64,000 nt of DNA, from assembly GCF_900106835.1 (NCBI RefSeq), contig NZ_FNNR01000002.1, positions 434,001 to 498,000 on the forward strand, read 5' to 3'. Under the pieces are notes generated by a model. The model saw only the letters and a list, made by a program, of their open reading frames with translations, did not search any database and had not been told where the DNA came from. Numbering within the stretch: position 1 is the stretch's first letter; every line of letters starts with the position of its first letter. This document shows, piece after piece, positions 7,198-16,407 of the stretch. The DNA is from Arthrobacter sp. cf158. GTDB taxonomy: Bacteria > Actinomycetota > Actinomycetes > Actinomycetales > Micrococcaceae. A program made the translations under genes and the position numbers.

Positions 7198-8847
7198 GTG
7201 ACTCCCGAAGAACTCTCTGCTGCCATATCCGCCTGCCTTAAGGACGCCGTCTCTACCGGCGAAATCGTCTTGACGGAATCTGCCGTGCCTGACGCCGTGC
7301 GAGTGGAGCGACCCAAGAACAGGGAGCATGGGGACTGGGCTACCAACATCGCCCTGCAATTGTCCAAGCAGGCCGGCATGAATCCCCGCGAATTCGCAGG
7401 CATTCTCAGCAATCGCCTGCAGGGCATCCCCGGTGTCACCGGGGTGGAAATCGCCGGACCAGGCTTCCTGAACATCACAGTGGACGCGGCCACGGCAGGT
7501 GCCCTCGCGAAGGCCATCGTTGAGGCGGGAACAACTTACGGCACCAACACGGCGCTCGCAGGCCGTGTGGTCAACATGGAATTCGTTTCTGCCAATCCGA
7601 CGGGTCCGTTGCACATCGGGCACACGCGCTGGGCAGCCTTGGGCGATGCGATCGCCCGTGTCCTGCGCGCCTCCGGTGCTGACGTCACCGCTGAGTACTA
7701 CATCAACGACGCCGGATCGCAGATGAACGTCTTCGCCAACTCCGTGCTCTCCCGCCTTCACGGCCGCGGTGTCCCGGAGGGCGGCTATCCGGGTGAATAC
7801 ATCCGCGAGTTGGGCGACGAGGTCTTGAAGGCCCACCCGGACATCCGCGAGTTGACGGACGAGGCAGCGTTGCCCGTCATCCGCGCCGCAGCCTACGAGG
7901 CACAGATGGCCGACATCAAGGCGACGTTGGCCGGATTCGGCGTGGAGTTCGATGTCTTCTTCTCGGAGAAGGAACTACACGACGCCGGTGCCATTGAGTC
8001 TGCCGTGGCGCGCCTTCGCGAGCAGGGTCACGTGTTCGACGACGGCGGCGCAGTATGGCTGCGGACCACCGACTTTGGCGACGACAAAGACCGCGTCATG
8101 ATCCGCGCCAACGGTGAACCGACGTACTTCGCCGCGGACGCCGCTTACTACCTTTCCAAGAAGGACCGTGGGTTCACGGAGAAGATCTACCTCCTCGGTG
8201 CCGACCACCACGGATACATCAACCGCCTCAAGGCCATTGCGGCCTGCGCCGGAGATGACCCGGAAGTCAACATCGAGGTCCTCATCGGCCAGCTGGTATC
8301 GGTGAATGGCGCCAAGCTGTCAAAGCGCGCAGGCAACATCATCGAACTAAAGGACCTCATTTCCTGGCTTGGCAAGGACGCGGTTCGCTATTCGTTGGCC
8401 CGGTTCCCTGCCGATTCCCCGTTGACGCTGGACCCGGAACTCCTGAAGAAGCACAGCAATGAGAACCCGGTGTTCTACGTGCAGTACGCCCACGCCCGGT
8501 CACGTGGCACGGCACGGAACGCTGCCGAGGCGGGCGTGGATCGCTCCGTCTTCGACGCCTCACTGCTGGACCACGCTACGGAAAACGAGCTTCTTTCCTA
8601 CCTAGGCAGTTACCCGTCGATCGTTGCCAAGGCTGCGGAGCTGCGCGAGCCGCACCGCGTGGCCCGCCACCTTGAAGTCATCGCAGGTGCCTATCACCGC
8701 TGGTACGACGCTTGCCGGGTTTCCCCACAGGGCGAAGAACCAGTGCAGGACGTCAACCGCACGCGTTTGTGGCTGAACGACGCCACCAGTCAGGTGCTGG
8801 CCAACGGACTCGAACTGCTGGGCGTTTCGGCGCCGGAACGGATGTAG
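7198..8847 (+). CDS. argS: Arginyl-tRNA synthetase
   Basis: 549 residues from GTG at 7198. Class I features are HIGH at residues 139-142 (NPTGPLHIGHTRW) and the KMSKS-like KLSKR in VNGAKLSKRAGNII. The DALR anticodon-binding region closes the protein. It charges tRNA-Arg with arginine. The start is supported by TAGGCT 6 bases upstream and by the lack of any other start before the N-terminal domain. lysA follows after 4 bases, beginning a head-to-tail series through hom, thrC and thrB. Confidence 0.98.
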   Translation: MTPEELSAAISACLKDAVSTGEIVLTESAVPDAVRVERPKNREHGDWATNIALQLSKQAGMNPREFAGILSNRLQGIPGVTGVEIAGPGFLNITVDAATAGALAKAIVEAGTTYGTNTALAGRVVNMEFVSANPTGPLHIGHTRWAALGDAIARVLRASGADVTAEYYINDAGSQMNVFANSVLSRLHGRGVPEGGYPGEYIRELGDEVLKAHPDIRELTDEAALPVIRAAAYEAQMADIKATLAGFGVEFDVFFSEKELHDAGAIESAVARLREQGHVFDDGGAVWLRTTDFGDDKDRVMIRANGEPTYFAADAAYYLSKKDRGFTEKIYLLGADHHGYINRLKAIAACAGDDPEVNIEVLIGQLVSVNGAKLSKRAGNIIELKDLISWLGKDAVRYSLARFPADSPLTLDPELLKKHSNENPVFYVQYAHARSRGTARNAAEAGVDRSVFDASLLDHATENELLSYLGSYPSIVAKAAELREPHRVARHLEVIAGAYHRWYDACRVSPQGEEPVQDVNRTRLWLNDATSQVLANGLELLGVSAPERM

Positions 8848-8851
8848 GGCA

Positions 8852-10324
8852 ATGAACACTGACGCAGTACATGCTTCTCCGCTGGCCCCGGAATGGCTGG
8901 CTGTCCCGGACAACCTCAATGTGCTTCAGGCGCCCATGTGGGCGGCTGGGGTGGAGAAGAGCGACGCCGGTGAGGTCACCATCGACGGTATTCCCGTGAG
9001 CGAGCTCAAGGAGAAATTCGGCACACCTCTCTTCGTCATGAGCGAATCGGATTTCCGCTCCCGCGCCCGGGCGTTCAAAGACGCCTTTGACGAAGCTTTC
9101 GCGGACATTTGCGGGGGAGTGGATGTCTACTACGCCGGCAAGTCATTCCTGTGCACGGCTGTCGCCAGTTGGGTGGCCGAAGAGGGCCTTCGCCTGGACA
9201 CTTGCTCCGGCGGTGAGCTCGCAGTCGCCGCCCGTGCCGGAATCGAAGGCCCCAACCTTGGGCTGCATGGGAACAACAAGTCCGACGCCGAGATCAACCG
9301 TGCCTTGGACATGAAGCTTGGCAGGATCGTGGTGGACAGCCTCGATGAACTTGAGCGCGTCGCCAAGATTGCCTCCAGCCGTGGGGAAACAGCCAAGGTC
9401 ATGCTGCGGCTTACCCCTGGTGTGCATGCCCACACGCATGAGTTCATTGCCACAGCGCACGAGGACCAAAAGTTCGGCCTCTCCATGGCGGAAGACTCCA
9501 CGGAGGAAGCAGGCCTCTCCGCAGCCGAGGAAGCAGTGGCAGCAGCCACCTCCTACTCCAGCATCGAGCTACTGGGCCTGCACTGCCATATCGGCTCGCA
9601 GATCTTTGAACCGGATGGCTTTGCCGTGGCAGCGCAGAAGCTGCTGGGGTTCCTCGCCGCCATGCAGCTCAAGTACTCCATAGTCTTGCCGGAGCTGGAC
9701 CTTGGAGGTGGCTACGGTATCGCCTACACCCCGGTGGACACGCCGCGTCCGGCAGCCGAAATCGCTCAGGCCATGGCCGTCGTCGTACGTTCCACCTGCG
9801 CAGAGTTGGGCATTACCGCCCCGCGCATCTCCATTGAGCCCGGACGCGCCATCGTGGGCAGCACCACTTTCACCTTGTACGAGGTCGGCACGCTCAAAAC
9901 CGTGCGTGTTGACGCTCCTGAGGCTGAATCGCAGCAAGGGAACGTTACGTATCCGCGCCGCTATGTGTCGGTGGATGGCGGTATGAGCGATAACGCCCGT
10001 CCGGTGCTGTACGACGCGGATTATTCGGCAATTTTGGCTTCCCGGGAGTCTTCGGCGGATCCGCAGCTGTCCCGCGTAGTGGGCAAACATTGCGAGAGCG
10101 GCGACATAGTTGTTAGAGATGTATATCTGCCCGCGGATGTGGCAGCCGGTGATTTGCTCGCAGTACCGGGTACCGGCGCCTACTGCTGGGCCCTCTCCAG
10201 CAACTACAACTACCTGGCCCGGCCTGGCGTTGTCGCTGTACGCGACGGAGCCGCCCGGCTGATTGTCCGCGGGGAAACCGAAGAAGATCTCTTGAACCGC
10301 GACATGGGAGTGGCGAATGTCTGA
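8852..10324 (+). CDS. lysA: Diaminopimelate decarboxylase
   Basis: 490 residues. It is a fold III PLP decarboxylase: the PLP lysine is in VYYAGKSFL (Lys97), the HCHIGSQI motif follows, GGGYGI binds phosphate, and the active-site CESGD lies near the C-terminus. It converts meso-diaminopimelate to lysine, the last step of lysine synthesis. The N-terminal extension of about 45 residues (MNTDAVHASPLAPEWLAVPD...) is typical of actinobacterial LysA. The start lies 4 bases after argS, and the end overlaps hom by 8 bases, implying translational coupling. Confidence 0.98.
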   Translation: MNTDAVHASPLAPEWLAVPDNLNVLQAPMWAAGVEKSDAGEVTIDGIPVSELKEKFGTPLFVMSESDFRSRARAFKDAFDEAFADICGGVDVYYAGKSFLCTAVASWVAEEGLRLDTCSGGELAVAARAGIEGPNLGLHGNNKSDAEINRALDMKLGRIVVDSLDELERVAKIASSRGETAKVMLRLTPGVHAHTHEFIATAHEDQKFGLSMAEDSTEEAGLSAAEEAVAAATSYSSIELLGLHCHIGSQIFEPDGFAVAAQKLLGFLAAMQLKYSIVLPELDLGGGYGIAYTPVDTPRPAAEIAQAMAVVVRSTCAELGITAPRISIEPGRAIVGSTTFTLYEVGTLKTVRVDAPEAESQQGNVTYPRRYVSVDGGMSDNARPVLYDADYSAILASRESSADPQLSRVVGKHCESGDIVVRDVYLPADVAAGDLLAVPGTGAYCWALSSNYNYLARPGVVAVRDGAARLIVRGETEEDLLNRDMGVANV

Positions 10325-11633
10325 AGTGCGAACCTTGAAGGTGGCCCTGCTGGGCTGTGGCAACGTGGGGGCCCAGGTCGCGCGGATTCTTATTGACGAC
10401 GCCGAGGCCCTCGCTGCTCGCAGCGGTGCCCGCTTGGAACTCTCCGGCATCGCCGTGCGCAACATCGACACCCCGCGGGACGTTGAACTGCCCCGTGAAC
10501 TGTTCACCACGGATGCGGATACCCTCGTCAAGGAGGCAGACCTGGTCATCGAACTCATGGGCGGCATCGAGCCGGCCCGTTCGCTGATCCTGACCGCCAT
10601 CCAGAACGGCGCCTGTGTGGTCACCGGCAACAAGGCCCTGCTGGCGCAGGATGGACCCACCCTTTACGAAGAGGCTGACAAAGCCGGCGTCCAGTTGTCC
10701 TATGAAGCCGCTGTGGCCGGTGCGATCCCCATCCTCCGACCCATCCGCGACAGCCTGTCCGGAGACCGCATCACCCGCGTGCTGGGCATCGTCAATGGCA
10801 CCACAAACTTCATCCTTGACCAGATGGACACCACCGGCGCGCAATTTGCCGACGCCCTTGCCGAGGCCCAGCGCCTTGGCTACGCAGAGGCCGATCCCAC
10901 CGCGGACGTCGAAGGCCACGATGCCGCAGCCAAGGCTGCCATCCTCGCCTCGCTTTCCTTCCACACCCGCTTCTCCCTGGACGACGTCTACTGCGAAGGC
11001 ATCACCAAGGTCAGCGCTGCTGACATTGCCTCAGCCAAAGAAGCCGGCTTCGTCATCAAGCTCCTCGCGATTGCCGAGAAGATCGATTCCTCGGACAACG
11101 GCAGCGGTATTTCAGTGCGGGTCCACCCCACGCTCCTGCCGCGCGAACACCCGCTTGCCGCCGTCCGCGGCGCATTCAACGCGGTCTTCATCGAGGCAGA
11201 GAATGCCGGCGAACTGATGTTCTATGGCCAAGGCGCCGGCGGAACCCCGACGGCGTCTGCCGTACTGGGCGACCTCGTATCCGCTGCCCGGCGTCTGGTG
11301 TTGGGCGGCCCTGGCCGCACGGAAACCACCACGGGCCACGTCCCGGCGCTGGCCATCGACGCCTCAAACACCAGCTACTACATCGGCCTGGACGTCGCTG
11401 ACCAGGCAGGCGTGCTGGCCAGGATCGCGCACATCTTTGCGGAGAACGGCGTTTCCATCGAAATCATGCGCCAGACGATTCACCGCGACTCTGCCTCGAA
11501 CGTTGAGTCGGCCGAACTGAAAATCGTCACGCACCGTGCATCCGAAGCTGCACTCGCAGCAACCGTCGAGGCCGTCAAGAGCCTGGACGTCATCAATTCT
11601 GTGACATCCGTTCTGCGGGTAGAAGGGGTCTAA
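10317..11633 (+). CDS. hom: Homoserine dehydrogenase
   Basis: 438 residues. The NAD(P)-binding motif is LLGCGNVGAQ (11-20). The catalytic region contains the conserved GIVNGTTNFIL and an EGHDAAAKA segment. A C-terminal ACT domain (about 350-435, SYYIGLDVADQAGVLARIA) is the site for threonine feedback. It reduces aspartate semialdehyde to homoserine, feeding the thrC and thrB genes that follow directly (stop and GTG of thrC are adjacent). Confidence 0.98.
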   Translation: MSEVRTLKVALLGCGNVGAQVARILIDDAEALAARSGARLELSGIAVRNIDTPRDVELPRELFTTDADTLVKEADLVIELMGGIEPARSLILTAIQNGACVVTGNKALLAQDGPTLYEEADKAGVQLSYEAAVAGAIPILRPIRDSLSGDRITRVLGIVNGTTNFILDQMDTTGAQFADALAEAQRLGYAEADPTADVEGHDAAAKAAILASLSFHTRFSLDDVYCEGITKVSAADIASAKEAGFVIKLLAIAEKIDSSDNGSGISVRVHPTLLPREHPLAAVRGAFNAVFIEAENAGELMFYGQGAGGTPTASAVLGDLVSAARRLVLGGPGRTETTTGHVPALAIDASNTSYYIGLDVADQAGVLARIAHIFAENGVSIEIMRQTIHRDSASNVESAELKIVTHRASEAALAATVEAVKSLDVINSVTSVLRVEGV

Positions 11634-12737
11634 GTGGCTCACCAATGGCGCGGAGTAATCCGCGAATACGCTGATCGTTTGCCCGTAACGGAAGCCACCA
11701 AGGTCATCACCCTCGGCGAGGGCGGCACACCGCTGGTCCACGCACAGAAGCTCTCCGAGCTGACCGGCTCAGAGGTCTACCTGAAGGTTGAAGGCATGAA
11801 CCCCACGGGGTCCTTCAAGGACCGTGGCATGACCATGGCCATGACTGCGGCAGTTGAAGCCGGCGCTAAAGCCGTTGTGTGTGCTTCCACGGGAAACACG
11901 TCCGCTTCTGCAGCTGCCTACGCTACGGCCGCTGGCCTTAAGTGTGCTGTCCTGGTGCCTGAAGGCAAGATCTCCATGGGCAAGCTGAGCCAGGCAATCG
12001 CGCACGGCGCCACCCTGCTCCAGGTCGATGGCAACTTCGACAACTGCCTGGATATCGCCCGGAAGCTCGGTGAGGCCTACCCCGTATTCCTGGTGAACTC
12101 CGTCAACCCGGCACGCATCCAGGGCCAGAAGACCGGTGCTTTCGAAGTTGTGGATTCACTGGGTGACGCCCCGGACATCCATGTGCTGCCTGTCGGCAAC
12201 GCCGGCAACATCAGTGCGTACTGGAAGGGCTACAAGGAGTACTCCGGGCCGTTCGAGACCGCTAACGGCACGCTTCCGGCCGTTTCCACCAAGACGCCCA
12301 TCATGTGGGGCTTCCAGGCTGCAGGCGCTGCACCGTTCGTCGCCGGACACCCGATCACCGAGCCTGACACCATTGCCACTGCCATCCGCATCGGCAACCC
12401 GGCGTCCTGGGACACCGCTGTTGCAGCCCGCGACGAATCCGGTGGACTCATCGAGGCTGTCTCCGACGACGAGATCCTTGCCGCCCACCGCTGGCTGTCT
12501 GCGAAGGAAGGCGTCTTTGTGGAACCCGGCTCAGCTGCCGGCGTCGCTGGGTTGATCAAGAAGCACGCCGCAGGCGAGGTGCCCGCCGGCAAGACCATCG
12601 TCATCACCGTTACCGGGCACGGACTTAAGGACCCGCAGTGGGCTCTCCGCACCGAAGACGGCAGCGATGTCCAGCCCGTGAAGGTGCCCAATGACGTCGT
12701 CACCGTTGCCGCAGAACTGGGACTGGAAGAAAACTAA
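11634..12737 (+). CDS. thrC: Threonine synthase
   Basis: 367 residues from GTG at 11634, directly after the hom stop. The PLP lysine is Lys62 in [11 protein letters not shown], the phosphate-binding loop is PVGNAGNIS, and [13 protein letters not shown] follows the lysine. The length and motifs match the short class II threonine synthases of Actinobacteria. It converts O-phosphohomoserine, the product of ThrB, to threonine. The order thrC then thrB is the usual actinobacterial one; thrB starts 2 bases after the stop. Confidence 0.98.
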   Translation: MAHQWRGVIREYADRLPVTEATKVITLGEGGTPLVHAQKLSELTGSEVYLKVEGMNPTGSFKDRGMTMAMTAAVEAGAKAVVCASTGNTSASAAAYATAAGLKCAVLVPEGKISMGKLSQAIAHGATLLQVDGNFDNCLDIARKLGEAYPVFLVNSVNPARIQGQKTGAFEVVDSLGDAPDIHVLPVGNAGNISAYWKGYKEYSGPFETANGTLPAVSTKTPIMWGFQAAGAAPFVAGHPITEPDTIATAIRIGNPASWDTAVAARDESGGLIEAVSDDEILAAHRWLSAKEGVFVEPGSAAGVAGLIKKHAAGEVPAGKTIVITVTGHGLKDPQWALRTEDGSDVQPVKVPNDVVTVAAELGLEEN

Positions 12738-12739
12738 GA

Positions 12740-13714
12740 GTGGAATCAACGCAGCCCACCGCGACCGATCGTGCACTCGTCGCGGCAGGCCAGCGGCTGA
12801 CCGTCAAGGTCCCCGGTACGAGTGCCAACCTGGGCCCTGGCTACGACAGCCTCGGCTTGGCCCTGTCCATTTACGACACCTTGACGGTGGAAACCCTCAG
12901 CACCGGAGAGCTCGAGTTCGAGCTCTCCGGTGAGGGCGCCGACACCCTCCCACGCGATGCCAGCCACTTGGTGGTGCGTGCCATTGACCAGGCGTTGGAT
13001 CGCCTGGGCTTCCAGCGCTCTGGTCTCAAAATCACCGCAGACAACGTGAACCCGCACGGTCGCGGTCTGGGGTCATCGGCATCCGCCGTAGTCGCCGCGG
13101 TGACAGCTGCCAACGCATTGGTTCCGAAGGAATCGCAAAAGGACCGCGATTGGATCCTGCAGCTGACCAGCGAGATGGAAGGCCACCCGGACAACGTCGC
13201 ACCTGCGATTTTCGGCGGACTGGCGCTGTCATGGCAGGACAGCGAGCAGTACAGCAGTACGCGTGCCGAGGTTGCCCCCTCCGTTATTCCAGTGGTGGCG
13301 GTTCCGGACTTTGAATTGTCCACGGAAACCGCCCGTGGACTGCTTCCGGCATCGGTGGGCCATCATGCGGCAGCCATGAACTCCGGGCGGGCAGCTCTCC
13401 TGATCCATGCACTGACTGCACAGCCCGGGTTCCTGCTCGCCGGCACGGAGGATTACCTTCACCAGAGCTACCGTGCCCAAGCCATGCGTCCCAGTGCCGA
13501 CCTCATTGCCGCCCTTCGCTCTGCAGGCCATGCGGCCGTTGTTTCCGGTGCGGGACCAACGGTCATGGTGTTGGCCAATGGCGAAGAGGAAGCTGCCATG
13601 GTTGCTGATTTCATCACCGCTTTTACGGCAGCCAACACACCCGATGTCGGCTGGCGTGTGATGACGCTGGCTGTGGACGTTCAAGGTGCTAGAGTGGAAG
13701 TGCACCGCCGGTAA
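12740..13714 (+). CDS. thrB: Homoserine kinase
   Basis: 324 residues from GTG at 12740. It is a GHMP kinase: the substrate motif is KVPGTSANLGPGYDSLG, the ATP loop GRGLGSSASA is at residues 107-116, and the third motif is VVSGAGPTVMVL. It phosphorylates homoserine for ThrC. It is the last gene of the hom-thrC-thrB block, and no clear intrinsic terminator follows; the 305 bases to rho hold leader hairpins instead. Confidence 0.97.
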   Translation: MESTQPTATDRALVAAGQRLTVKVPGTSANLGPGYDSLGLALSIYDTLTVETLSTGELEFELSGEGADTLPRDASHLVVRAIDQALDRLGFQRSGLKITADNVNPHGRGLGSSASAVVAAVTAANALVPKESQKDRDWILQLTSEMEGHPDNVAPAIFGGLALSWQDSEQYSSTRAEVAPSVIPVVAVPDFELSTETARGLLPASVGHHAAAMNSGRAALLIHALTAQPGFLLAGTEDYLHQSYRAQAMRPSADLIAALRSAGHAAVVSGAGPTVMVLANGEEEAAMVADFITAFTAANTPDVGWRVMTLAVDVQGARVEVHRR

Positions 13715-13936
13715 AGCCGCGGGCAGTTCCCTGATTTTGGATTTCGGTGGTTTCGCCGTACCTTTCGTCAACTGTGCCAACGTTGGTGGTGTCGTCTCTT
13801 TCCGGCCTGTCTCAGGTGCCGAGAACCTTCTCTGTTCCCTGAACATTCAGCCGGCTGTCCGGGCAACCGGATCCAGTGATGACGATCAGTAACCGGCCCT
13901 GTTGGCCACAATCCATCAGGCACGGCCGAAATCACC

Positions 13937-14019
13937 GGCTGCAGATCTGAACTGCAGCCCAGAACAAATCATCGCGTCCAGCTCTCGCTCTGGACGCCGT
14001 CGAGGGGGAAGGATCCTTC
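13937..14019 (+). promoter_or_regulatory. Structured leader of rho
   Basis: The 305-base gap between thrB and rho has no ORF with coding character. Close to rho there are two perfect 8-bp hairpins: GGCTGCAG/CTGCAGCC (13937-13944/13952-13959) and GCGTCCAG/CTGGACGC (13974-13981/13990-13997). The ribosome-binding sequence is buried in the palindrome GAAGGATCCTTC (14008-14019), which touches the GTG. Rho is autoregulated in other bacteria, so a regulatory leader is plausible but unproven. Upstream of 13937 I see no further structure. Confidence 0.4.
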
Positions 14020-16152
14020 GTGACAGAAACCACTGAGCTGGCTTCAGCTGTGGACACAACATCTTCTGCTGCTGAGTCGTCAACTGCAGCAACCACCAAG
14101 AGCAGCGGCCTTGCAGGCCTTAAGCTCGCCCAGCTTCAGGCTCTCGCGAGCCAGCTGGGAATTTCCGGGGGATCCCGTATGCGCAAGGGAGATTTGGTCA
14201 CGGCCATTTCCGCCCACCGTGCAGGCACTTCCACCACCAAGGCACCGGCCAAGGCCACGGCCTCGGCAAAGGGAGCCGCCGCCTCGGCAAAGGAAGCCCC
14301 GGCAGCGGAGGTCAAAGCCGCTGACAACGGCACCACTGCAGAGACTTCCACCGAGGCCCCTGCCCAGGAAGCCCCCCGTGGACGTGGACGCGGCCGCAGC
14401 CGTCGCGCCACCAGCGATGGTGTCGTAGCAGCTGCGGAAGCTACTGCCGCGCCGGTTGAAACCGCAGCTGCGCCCGTTGCCGAAGCGCCGGCAGCTCCGG
14501 AAGCCGGTGAGGCCGGCACTGAGCGTCGCCAGCCGCGTACCCGCAACCGTCGTCGAGGCGAAGCCGCTGCAGCGCCTGCCGAAGCGGCCGAGGCACCGGC
14601 AGCTGAGCAGCGCACGGAGCAGCGTGCTGACCGCAGCGAACAGCGTGAGCAGCGTGCTGACCGCACGGAACAGCGTGAGCAGCGTGCTGACCGCACGGAA
14701 CAGCGTGAGCAGCGTGCTGACCGCAGCGATCAGGCCGATTCAGGCGAACAGCGCGAACGCCGGGACAACACCCGCGGTCGCCGTGAAGACAACAACGACG
14801 GCGAGGACACGGGCAACCGCCGTAACCGCCGTAACCGTCGGGACCGCAACGACCAGAACGACCGCCGTGGCGGTCAGGACAGCCGTGACGGCGGCAACAC
14901 CCGCAGCGACCGCTTCCGCGACCGCAACGAGCGCCGCCGTGGCCGTGCACAGGGACCGGACGTTGACGACGTCGAGGTCACTGAAGACGATGTCCTGCTG
15001 CCCGTAGCGGGCATCCTGGACGTCCTTGAGAACTACGCCTTCATCCGTACGTCCGGTTACCTTCCCGGTGCCAACGACGTCTACGTTTCCCTGGCACAGG
15101 TCAAGAAGTACAACCTTCGCAAGGGCGACGCCGTGGTGGGTGCCATCCGCGCCCCGCGTGATGGTGAAGACCGCAGCCAGCAGTCTGCCCGCCAGAAGTT
15201 CAACGCACTTGTCCGCGTCACTTCCGTCAACGGCAAGACGCCGGAGGAACTCAAGGACCGCGTCGAGTTCGCCAAGCTGGTACCGCTGTACCCGTCCGAG
15301 CGCCTGCGCCTCGAGACGGACCCCAAGAAGATCGGTCCGCGTGTCATCGACCTCGTGGCACCTATCGGCAAGGGCCAGCGTGGCCTGATCGTCTCCCCGC
15401 CGAAGGCCGGTAAGACGCTCATCCTGCAGTCCATCGCGAACGCAATCACCACCAACAATCCTGAGGTCCACCTCATGATGGTGCTGGTTGACGAACGTCC
15501 CGAAGAAGTCACGGACATGCAGCGCACCGTCAAGGGCGAGGTCATTGCCTCCACCTTCGACCGTCCCGCCGACGACCACACCACGGTTGCCGAGCTCTCC
15601 ATCGAACGCGCCAAGCGCCTGGTGGAAATGGGCATGGACGTGGTGGTCCTCCTGGACTCCATGACCCGCCTGGGCCGTGCATACAACCTGGCAGCACCGG
15701 CTTCCGGCCGCATCCTGTCCGGTGGCGTTGACTCTGCTGCTCTGTACCCGCCCAAGCGCTTCTTCGGTGCAGCCCGCAACATCGAAAACGGTGGCTCACT
15801 CACCATCCTTGCTACCGCTCTGGTGGAGACCGGCTCCAAGATGGACGAAGTCATCTTCGAAGAGTTCAAGGGCACCGGTAACATGGAGCTCCGCTTGTCC
15901 CGCCAGCTGGCAGACAAGCGCATCTTCCCGGCCGTGGACGTCAACGCGTCCGGCACGCGCCGCGAAGAGAACCTGCTCTCGCCTGAAGAAGTCAAGATCA
16001 TGTGGAAACTGCGTCGCGTCCTTTCCGGACTTGAGCAGCAGCAGAGCCTTGAGCTGCTGACCAACAAGATCCGGGAGACGCAAAGCAACGTCGAGTTCCT
16101 CATGCAGGTCCAGAAGACGACGCTCGGAGCGAAGTCGGACAACGACAAATAG
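14020..16152 (+). CDS. rho: Transcription termination factor Rho with long N-terminal insertion
   Basis: 710 residues from GTG at 14020, against about 420 in E. coli. Rho_N helices (GLKLAQLQALASQLGI) lie near residues 29-70. Then about 240 residues of Ala/Glu and Arg/Asp/Gln/Asn-rich low-complexity sequence follow. The RNA-binding cold-shock-like domain starts near 320 (LDVLENYAFIRTSGYLPG). The ATPase has Walker A SPPKAGKT near 458-465 and motif LLDSMTRLGRAYN. It is a hexameric helicase that ends transcription. The extended basic region is common in high-GC Gram-positives and thought to help bind structured GC-rich RNA. A 30-bp tandem repeat encodes part of it. Confidence 0.97.
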   Translation: MTETTELASAVDTTSSAAESSTAATTKSSGLAGLKLAQLQALASQLGISGGSRMRKGDLVTAISAHRAGTSTTKAPAKATASAKGAAASAKEAPAAEVKAADNGTTAETSTEAPAQEAPRGRGRGRSRRATSDGVVAAAEATAAPVETAAAPVAEAPAAPEAGEAGTERRQPRTRNRRRGEAAAAPAEAAEAPAAEQRTEQRADRSEQREQRADRTEQREQRADRTEQREQRADRSDQADSGEQRERRDNTRGRREDNNDGEDTGNRRNRRNRRDRNDQNDRRGGQDSRDGGNTRSDRFRDRNERRRGRAQGPDVDDVEVTEDDVLLPVAGILDVLENYAFIRTSGYLPGANDVYVSLAQVKKYNLRKGDAVVGAIRAPRDGEDRSQQSARQKFNALVRVTSVNGKTPEELKDRVEFAKLVPLYPSERLRLETDPKKIGPRVIDLVAPIGKGQRGLIVSPPKAGKTLILQSIANAITTNNPEVHLMMVLVDERPEEVTDMQRTVKGEVIASTFDRPADDHTTVAELSIERAKRLVEMGMDVVVLLDSMTRLGRAYNLAAPASGRILSGGVDSAALYPPKRFFGAARNIENGGSLTILATALVETGSKMDEVIFEEFKGTGNMELRLSRQLADKRIFPAVDVNASGTRREENLLSPEEVKIMWKLRRVLSGLEQQQSLELLTNKIRETQSNVEFLMQVQKTTLGAKSDNDK
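14617..14734 (+). repeat. 30-bp in-frame tandem repeat inside rho
   Basis: Three full units (14617-14646, 14647-14676, 14677-14706) and a fourth partial unit of about 28 bases each encode EQRADR(S/T)EQR. Units differ at only one or two codons (AGC versus ACG). The array is in frame, so copy-number change would alter the length of the basic-acidic linker without breaking Rho. Confidence 0.9.
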
Positions 16153-16162
16153 CTGTGCTCTA

Positions 16163-16278
16163 ACCGCTCAAAATATGCCGGCCCCGCCCCTGTGCCGGGT
16201 AGCTTCCGATCTGCGATCGGAAGCTACCCGGCACTGGTAGGCCCGAAGCCACTCCCTGGCCGGCATATTTTGAGCGGT
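16163..16278. repeat. Nested perfect inverted repeats between rho and prfA
   Basis: Outer arms of 21 bp (16163-16183 and 16258-16278) are exact reverse complements and enclose a second perfect palindrome. Its inner arms are 20 bp (16192-16211 and 16215-16234) with a TGC loop. The outer arms contain AAAATATGCCGG. It could be the rho terminator, a recombination or processing site, or a relic palindromic element. Only CTTTGTTT follows the outer right arm, so a classical T-run is weak. Confidence 0.9.
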
Positions 16279-16407
16279 CTTTGTTTAAACGAAACCCTTG
16301 ACCTGACACCACGCGAGGTCATATGGCCCATGCGGGCCCGCCAGATGGGCTGTACGTGACCCCACGATGCAGTTATTAGACTTGTAGAAGTCGAAAGAGG
16401 TTTGAAA

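Noticed and set aside
14617..14734. CRISPR or mobile repeat inside rho
   Set aside because: In-frame coding repeat with no spacers.
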